DNA of 64,000 bases, taken from positions 124,001 to 188,000 of the forward strand of contig NZ_FTOL01000002.1 of NCBI RefSeq assembly GCF_900156735.1. The letters run 5' to 3'. The number at the start of each line of letters is the position of its first letter. The stretch's first letter is position 1. The notes under the pieces were generated by a model. That model saw only the letters and a program-made list of their open reading frames with translations, did no database searches and was not told the origin of the DNA. Below, one piece after another: positions 59,143 to 64,000 of this stretch. The position numbers were made by a program, and so were the translations under genes. This DNA comes from Chryseobacterium ureilyticum (lineage in GTDB: Bacteria > Bacteroidota > Bacteroidia > Flavobacteriales > Weeksellaceae).

Positions 59143-61074
59143 TTAATCAAGCTGAGTTCCCAGATATTCCCATTCTTGCAATGCATTATCCAGTTCTTCT
59201 TTAGCTTTATTATATTTTTCTAAAGTTTCTTCGGAAGGATTTTCCTTAGCAAAAGAAACTTCCATTTCCTCTACTTTCAATTCCAGTTCGGAAATTTTCT
59301 CTTCTACTTTCTTGATCTTATTCTGAATGTTTTTCTGCTCCTTAGTAATGATATTGGACGCCTGATTGTTACTCACAACAGGTTTCTCCTCCACTTTCTT
59401 AGGTTCTAATTTAACTTCTTCTTTGTGAAGTTTAGCTTTTTCTGCAGAAATTTCCCTGATGGTTTCTTTTTGTCTGTACTCCAAGTATTCATTGATGTCT
59501 CCAAGGAATTCTTTCATTTTCCCATCACGGAATTCGTAAATTTTATCACAAAGTCCCTGAAGGAATTCTCTGTCGTGAGAAATTACAATTAATGTCCCTT
59601 CAAAGTTCTGTAATGCCAACTTAATAATTTCCTTAGACTGAATATCCAAGTGGTTGGTAGGTTCGTCCATAATCAACGTATTGAAAGGACGAAGCAATAG
59701 TTTACAAAGTGCCAGACGGTTTCTCTCTCCTCCGGAAAGTACTTTTGTTTTTTTAGAAACAGCATCTCCCTGGAATAGGAAAGATCCTAGTAAATCTCTT
59801 ACTCTTGGTCTTGTTTCTTCTGTCGCCGCATCTTCTGCTTCTTCCAGAACCGTTTTATTGGGTGTTAAAACCTCTTCCTGATTCTGAGCGAAATACCCGA
59901 TGTTTACATTATGTCCAAGATTCCATGTTCCTGAATAGTCTTTAATATCTCCGGCAAGAATTTTAGCTAAAGTTGTCTTACCCTGTCCGTTTTGTCCCAA
60001 AAGAGCAATTCTGTCTCCTCTCTGAACGATAAAGTCTACATCATCAAAAATCTGTTTTTTCCCGTAAGCTTTTCCTAAATGATCTGCTTCAAAAATGATT
60101 TTCCCAGGAACCATAGATTGTACGAAACGGATATTGAATTTTGAAACGTCTTCATTATCAACTTCGATACGCTCGATTTTATCTAATTTTTTAATCAAAG
60201 ACTGAGCAAATGATGCTTTGGTAGCACTTGCACGGAACTTGTTGATATTATCTTCCATCTGTTTGATCTCCGCATCCTGATTCTTCTTAGCCTGAATCAG
60301 TTTTTCACGGCGATCTTCACGCATGATCAGATATTTGGTATAATTGGCTTTATAATCGTCAACTTTTTTATTGTTGATATCGAATGTTCTGTTACACACA
60401 GCTGTCATGAACTGCTTATCGTGGCTTACCAGAACGATAGCTCCCGGATAGTCTTTCAGGAAGTTCTCCAGCCAGATGATAGATTCCATATCAAGGTGGT
60501 TGGTAGGCTCATCGAGAAGCATAATATCATTCTTTTGAAGAAGTAATTTTGCCAATTCGATTCTCATTCTCCATCCTCCGGAAAATTCATCGGTGATTTT
60601 TTGGAAATCATCTGCTTTAAATCCTAAACCGAATAATACTTTTTCCATATCACCTTCCAGATTGTAGGCATCATGGTTCATCAAAAGGTCATTCAGCTCG
60701 GTCATTTTATTAATCAGATCCGTATAGGAATCACTTTCGTAATCGGTTCTGGTTGTCATTTGGTGGTTAACTTCTTCAAGCTCATTTTTCCAAGCGTTGA
60801 TTTGCTCGAAAGCCTGCATTGTCTCATCCCAAACAGTTCTTCCCTTTACAAAGTCAAGATCCTGCTTTAAGAAACCGATTGTAACACTCCCTTCGGTCAC
60901 AACGTTTCCTTCGAAGAAATTAATTTCCCCTGATAACATTTTCAATAAAGTGGATTTTCCCGCTCCATTTTTCCCCACGAGACCTACTTTATCATCCTTT
61001 TTAATGGTGAAATTTACATTTTGAAATAAATAATTTCCCGAATGGTGTAATCCTAAACCTTGAACCGAAAGCAT
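59143..61074 (-). CDS. ABC-F family ATPase (EttA/Uup/YbiT group)
   Basis: 643 residues with two ABC cassettes and no membrane segments. Walker A GKNGAGKST (35-43) and GQNGQGKTT; signatures SGGWRMR and SGGERNR; Walker B LLDEPTNHLD and IMDEPTNHLD. The linker between the cassettes is Lys-rich, and the C-terminal 90 residues form a coiled coil (KNIQNKIKKVEEKISELELKVEEM), as in Uup. ABC-F proteins act on the ribosome, where they release stalled complexes or protect against antibiotics. A perfect -7 box lies at 61115-61122. Confidence 0.93.
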   Translation of the reverse strand: MLSVQGLGLHHSGNYLFQNVNFTIKKDDKVGLVGKNGAGKSTLLKMLSGEINFFEGNVVTEGSVTIGFLKQDLDFVKGRTVWDETMQAFEQINAWKNELEEVNHQMTTRTDYESDSYTDLINKMTELNDLLMNHDAYNLEGDMEKVLFGLGFKADDFQKITDEFSGGWRMRIELAKLLLQKNDIMLLDEPTNHLDMESIIWLENFLKDYPGAIVLVSHDKQFMTAVCNRTFDINNKKVDDYKANYTKYLIMREDRREKLIQAKKNQDAEIKQMEDNINKFRASATKASFAQSLIKKLDKIERIEVDNEDVSKFNIRFVQSMVPGKIIFEADHLGKAYGKKQIFDDVDFIVQRGDRIALLGQNGQGKTTLAKILAGDIKDYSGTWNLGHNVNIGYFAQNQEEVLTPNKTVLEEAEDAATEETRPRVRDLLGSFLFQGDAVSKKTKVLSGGERNRLALCKLLLRPFNTLIMDEPTNHLDIQSKEIIKLALQNFEGTLIVISHDREFLQGLCDKIYEFRDGKMKEFLGDINEYLEYRQKETIREISAEKAKLHKEEVKLEPKKVEEKPVVSNNQASNIITKEQKNIQNKIKKVEEKISELELKVEEMEVSFAKENPSEETLEKYNKAKEELDNALQEWEYLGTQLD

Positions 61075-61114
61075 TTTTGTAATTAATAATTAATGAATAA
61101 TGAATTTTCGGGGG

Positions 61115-61122
61115 CAAAAGTA
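61115..61122 (-). promoter_or_regulatory. -7 promoter element of the ABC-F gene
   Basis: TACTTTTG on the minus strand, 40 nt before the start codon. Confidence 0.5.
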
Positions 61123-61177
61123 CGGAAAAAGAAATGAATAGCAGAATTAGATATCAATGTATGAGTGATTAAGGATG

Positions 61178-61203
61178 GAAAAGGGCACCAAATCAGATGC
61201 CCT
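61178..61203 (-). terminator. weak intrinsic terminator after the Tle1-like gene
   Basis: 6-bp GC-rich stem AGGGCA / TGCCCT with a short U run on the minus strand. Confidence 0.5.
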
Positions 61204-61238
61204 CAATAACCTAAATTTAAAACTGAGAAGTACTAACA

Positions 61239-62585
61239 CTAATAATTCATTTCATTTAATTTTTTTTTTACCGGAGCTTTCATGATTGAACGAATCCAAA
61301 TATCATTATTGGGGACATTGGTTCCATAGAGAAAATCTGCAACAAAGCTGTCTTCCGGCAGATGGAGTTCTACAGAAAGTCTTGCACCGCTGTCCTGATC
61401 TACCGTAGTGCTACTGGAAACATTTAATCCGATATTAAGAAGTTCAACATTGATCTCATATTCGGTTCTTTTCAGCAAATCTTTACTGTATAAACCGAAA
61501 TTTCCTGAAATATGAATATAGTCGGTTAATTGATTATAATTATATCTTGGCTTTCTATTTCTTGAAATATTTTTCACATAGTTTTTTAATTCTATAGATA
61601 ACTCTTCAAGAAATGGATGTCTGCTGTAGTTTGTTTCAAAAGAATTATTTAAATCAAAAACGGGAGATATTGCATTGGTTTCTTCCAGCATTAATTTTCC
61701 GTACACTTTTGAAAGTTCATTATATACTTTATCTCTGCAAACATATGCCTGTAAAAAAACTTCTTCTTTTTCAATTTCATACTCTGAAAGTAAGGCATCC
61801 CAGATTTTATTTCCTTCTGCATCTTTTTTTGCGTTTCTTATATCCTTGATATAATCTTCAAGATCATCATGGTTTACAAAGTCTGTAGAAATATAAACCG
61901 ACTGAGGTCCTTCCAGATATCCACCACCAATGTCTGCATGAGCTCCGGGCACAAAAATTTCTTTCCAAACAGCAGTATGACTTTCTGATTTTTGGTCCTG
62001 CATAGCTTTTGAACCTTCAAAAAAACCTGTCAATGGAAAGAAAAACCTGGATTCATTTACTGCACAAATATGAAATGCATTTTCCACATGATGGGAAAGA
62101 CTCAGATCATAGGTATTGAAAGGTTTGGATTCTACGGTATCAAAAACTCCTAAAAACTTTATTTTTATATTTTCAGGAAGGTAATAGGATAAAATCTGGT
62201 TACAGAATGTTCTCGCCAGCATTCCTCCTCTTCCGAATCCATAGAGATAAAAGTGGTATTCAAAGTCTTCATTACTGATGATATTTTCTACAAATCCGTG
62301 GGCTTTTTGAAGTTTGTCATCTGAAGAATATCCGTTTCCATACGGCGGGTTGGCACATGTAGCCATGGCAAAGTTATTATCTTCACTTCCTACGATCGTT
62401 CCTATTCCTTCTATATATATTTTTTCGTTTCCGTTAAATGATTGATATAGTTTAAAAATATTGGTAAAAGCTCCATGATAACTTTCATTATTATTCAGCG
62501 GTTTATCCGATGAAAGGGCATTCGTACCATTATTTCCCGTACCGTCAAAAAATATTCCGACGGAAATCACTCTGCTGTCATCCAT
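61239..62585 (-). CDS. Tle1/DUF2235-like phospholipase-fold protein lacking the nucleophile Ser
   Basis: 448 residues. DUF2235 marks are clear: FFDGTGNNG (Asp14 and after), GVFDTVES (Asp149) and PGAHADIGGGY (His216, Asp218). The nucleophile elbow, normally GFSRG, reads GFGRG (116-120), so the catalytic Ser is Gly118 (codon GGA at 62232-62234). The family includes T6SS phospholipase effectors (Tle1) that are toxic to other bacteria. Without Ser it may be a degenerate effector, a binding protein or an unusual hydrolase. No VgrG, PAAR or immunity gene is next to it in the window. Confidence 0.8.
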   Translation of the reverse strand: MDDSRVISVGIFFDGTGNNGTNALSSDKPLNNNESYHGAFTNIFKLYQSFNGNEKIYIEGIGTIVGSEDNNFAMATCANPPYGNGYSSDDKLQKAHGFVENIISNEDFEYHFYLYGFGRGGMLARTFCNQILSYYLPENIKIKFLGVFDTVESKPFNTYDLSLSHHVENAFHICAVNESRFFFPLTGFFEGSKAMQDQKSESHTAVWKEIFVPGAHADIGGGYLEGPQSVYISTDFVNHDDLEDYIKDIRNAKKDAEGNKIWDALLSEYEIEKEEVFLQAYVCRDKVYNELSKVYGKLMLEETNAISPVFDLNNSFETNYSRHPFLEELSIELKNYVKNISRNRKPRYNYNQLTDYIHISGNFGLYSKDLLKRTEYEINVELLNIGLNVSSSTTVDQDSGARLSVELHLPEDSFVADFLYGTNVPNNDIWIRSIMKAPVKKKLNEMNY

Positions 62586-62708
62586 AGTTTTTATTCATTT
62601 TTATTACAGGATTCCCTGCTCATTTATGTTTTTATTCAAAATCCCTATCTGAGACATTTCAAAATAACGGAAGAAAGGAGACTAAAGCTAGAGTGGAAAG
62701 TACCAAAT

Positions 62709-62733
62709 AAAAAATTCCGTATTTCTACGGAAT
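62709..62733 (-). terminator. intrinsic terminator after the response regulator gene
   Basis: 8-bp stem ATTCCGTA / TACGGAAT with a 4-nt loop and U tract on the minus strand; it separates the regulator from the Tle1-like gene. Confidence 0.8.
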
Positions 62734-62737
62734 CAGG

Positions 62738-63415
62738 TTATATTTTTTCGAGAGAGTATATATTGTTCACAATGGCGTAAATGACTATTCCCACAGTGTT
62801 TTTGGCTCCAATTTTTTCAAGGATACGTTGCCTGTGGCTTTCAACTGTTCTGGGGCTGATGAAGAGTTTTTCTCCGATTTCGTTGTTGGTAAATTCCTGA
62901 CAGATCAGTTTCACAACATCTTTTTCTCTTTCCGACAGTTCGTCTGCTATTTCAAAAAGAGAATTTTTCTTAGCAGAACTGTTCATATATGTGAATAGCA
63001 TCTGATGATCTTCGGCAGTAAAGAATACTCCGTTTTTATCTACCATAGTAATTGCCTCGATAAATGTCTTTTTGTTTGAGTTTTTGGGAAGAAAAGCAGA
63101 AACGCCCAGCTTAACCATATATCCGAGAATGGAGGTCTTATAATGGGAAGACAAAATAATGATTTTCAGATCGGGATATTTTTCTTTAAGAATTTCTACC
63201 AGTTCAAAACCGTTCATAGGCTTCATCTGTACATCCACAAGTGCAATATCCGGGAATTCTGAAGGGGTAATTTTTTCCAGAGATTCAATAAAATCGGGAC
63301 CGTTATCTGAAGTAAGGCAGACGGAAATGTTCTTTTCATTAGACAGCAGCATTTTTACTCCTTCAAGGATCAGCTGTTCATCATCAATCAGTGCTATTTT
63401 GATTTGGGAACTCAT
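62738..63415 (-). CDS. NarL/FixJ family response regulator
   Basis: 225 residues. Receiver domain with the acidic pocket IDDE near residue 11 and phosphorylated Asp61 in ALVDVQM, then the LuxR-type helix-turn-helix ELSEREKDVVKLICQEFTNNEIGEKLFISPRTVESHR. The downstream promoter targets are unknown. It overlaps the 3' end of the histidine kinase gene by 32 nt, so both are in one transcript. Confidence 0.93.
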   Translation of the reverse strand: MSSQIKIALIDDEQLILEGVKMLLSNEKNISVCLTSDNGPDFIESLEKITPSEFPDIALVDVQMKPMNGFELVEILKEKYPDLKIIILSSHYKTSILGYMVKLGVSAFLPKNSNKKTFIEAITMVDKNGVFFTAEDHQMLFTYMNSSAKKNSLFEIADELSEREKDVVKLICQEFTNNEIGEKLFISPRTVESHRQRILEKIGAKNTVGIVIYAIVNNIYSLEKI

Positions 63416-64000
63416 GTTGTTTGGGAATTTTAATAATTAAACGACTTCCTTTATTTAAAAAAGTTTTCTTCCATTTATGGGTGGCATTCATAGATTTGAT
63501 TCTGGACTCAATATTTTTGATTCCCATTCCTTTTTTTACCTCTTCATATTCAAATCCCTGCCCGTTATCCGAAATAACGACTGCCATATTTTGCGGATAA
63601 TCTTTAATATAAATCCACAGGTCTGTAGCATCTGAATGCTTGATCACGTTGGTTGTAAATTCCTGAATAATCCTGTACAACTGTACTTCCACGAAAATAT
63701 CCTTTTTTTTATATCCCGGCATTACCTTTAGGGAAATATTGATTTTATGAGAAAGGTTGGCGATCAGTTCTTCTACATAAAGTACTAATCCTACAGATTC
63801 GAGATTGACAGGATATAATGAGTGTGAAATACTTCTTGCCGCATCAATAAGTGATGACATCTGGCTGTAAATATTGTTTTTAATCACCTCATCTCCTTGA
63901 GTATCAAGATTATTCAACCATAAAGAAAGGATATTAAGCCGGTTTCCAATATCATCATGGATCATGACGGCTATTCTTTTTCTTTCTTCTTCCTGAGCTT
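63384..64000 (-). CDS. sensor histidine kinase, HisKA_3 type (5' end outside window)
   Basis: The frame runs to the right edge without a start. The first visible residues, AQEEERKRIAVMIHDDIGNRL, carry the phosphorylation His (codon 63957-63959) of the HisKA_3 dimerisation helix. The HATPase_c domain follows: EFTTNVIKHS (N box), ISDNGQGFE (G1) and GMGIKNIESRIKSM (G2). Sensing and membrane parts lie outside. The ATG at 63965 is internal, not the true start. Partner of the adjacent NarL-type regulator. Confidence 0.9.
   Translation of the reverse strand, partial: AQEEERKRIAVMIHDDIGNRLNILSLWLNNLDTQGDEVIKNNIYSQMSSLIDAARSISHSLYPVNLESVGLVLYVEELIANLSHKINISLKVMPGYKKKDIFVEVQLYRIIQEFTTNVIKHSDATDLWIYIKDYPQNMAVVISDNGQGFEYEEVKKGMGIKNIESRIKSMNATHKWKKTFLNKGSRLIIKIPKQHEFPNQNSTD

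Noticed and set aside
1..64000. CRISPR array, tRNA, rRNA, insertion sequence or prophage
   Set aside because: No regularly spaced repeats, cloverleaf-like sequence with a recognisable T arm, transposase or phage structural genes were seen; a tRNAscan or ISfinder run was not possible.

Overview
The window is an AT-rich stretch of chromosome from a member of the Bacteroidota, most likely a Flavobacteriia species close to Chryseobacterium (Weeksellaceae). Evidence: Bacteroidetes-type promoters (TTG, 17-23 nt spacer, TAnnTTTG at -7) recur before many genes; Shine-Dalgarno sequences are generally not evident; and several families characteristic of flavobacteria are present (OstA-like protein, DUF6341/DUF6427 pair, START-like protein, TonB receptors with a carboxypeptidase-regulatory domain, panD next to a flippase-like gene). 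It looks like ordinary vertically inherited genome: I saw no tRNA, rRNA, insertion sequence, prophage or CRISPR array.

Layout. 1-8000: cut coiled-coil gene, DUF805 membrane protein with a His/Cys tail, M3 oligopeptidase, a run of small uncharacterised genes, YqaE/Pmp3 protein and a methyltransferase. 8000-17500: MFS exporter with its TetR repressor, lipoprotein-type VOC protein, NAD-dependent epimerase with a Crp-like regulator, large outer-membrane receptor, and a TetR gene divergent from a two-gene membrane operon. 17500-19100: tyrS preceded by a 31-codon leader peptide containing Tyr-Tyr and one further Tyr codon plus alternative hairpins, a complete-looking ribosome-mediated attenuator. 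20400-26300: TerY-P/TerD stress cluster (kinase, PP2C phosphatase, two VWA proteins, two TerD proteins). 26400-31700: flippase-like protein, panD, HU, pdxH, YqgE, amidase, class IV aminotransferase fold. 31700-44900: START-like protein, outer-membrane and lipoproteins, class III aminotransferase, LptA-like protein with a Fur regulator, Kup potassium transporter, PDH E1 beta, ECF sigma factor with a membrane partner, DUF2147, LTA-synthase-like enzyme. 44900-50000: pssA, exonuclease, DUF2007, FAH-family protein, UspA, DUF6341/DUF6427, DUF3109. 50000-64000: M16 peptidase, LolA-like protein, trigger factor, a His-rich metal-acquisition locus, ABC-F ATPase, a Tle1/DUF2235-like protein that has lost its nucleophile serine, and a NarL-type two-component pair cut by the window edge.

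How they work together: most genes are monocistronic or in two- to six-gene operons closed by clear intrinsic terminators. The best candidates for something little described are (1) the tyrosine-leader attenuator of tyrS, (2) a recurring arrangement in which the -7 element lies 3-5 nt before the ATG, suggesting leaderless mRNAs, (3) the degenerate Tle1-like protein, and (4) the CxxCH/TonB receptor/His-rich lipoprotein locus.
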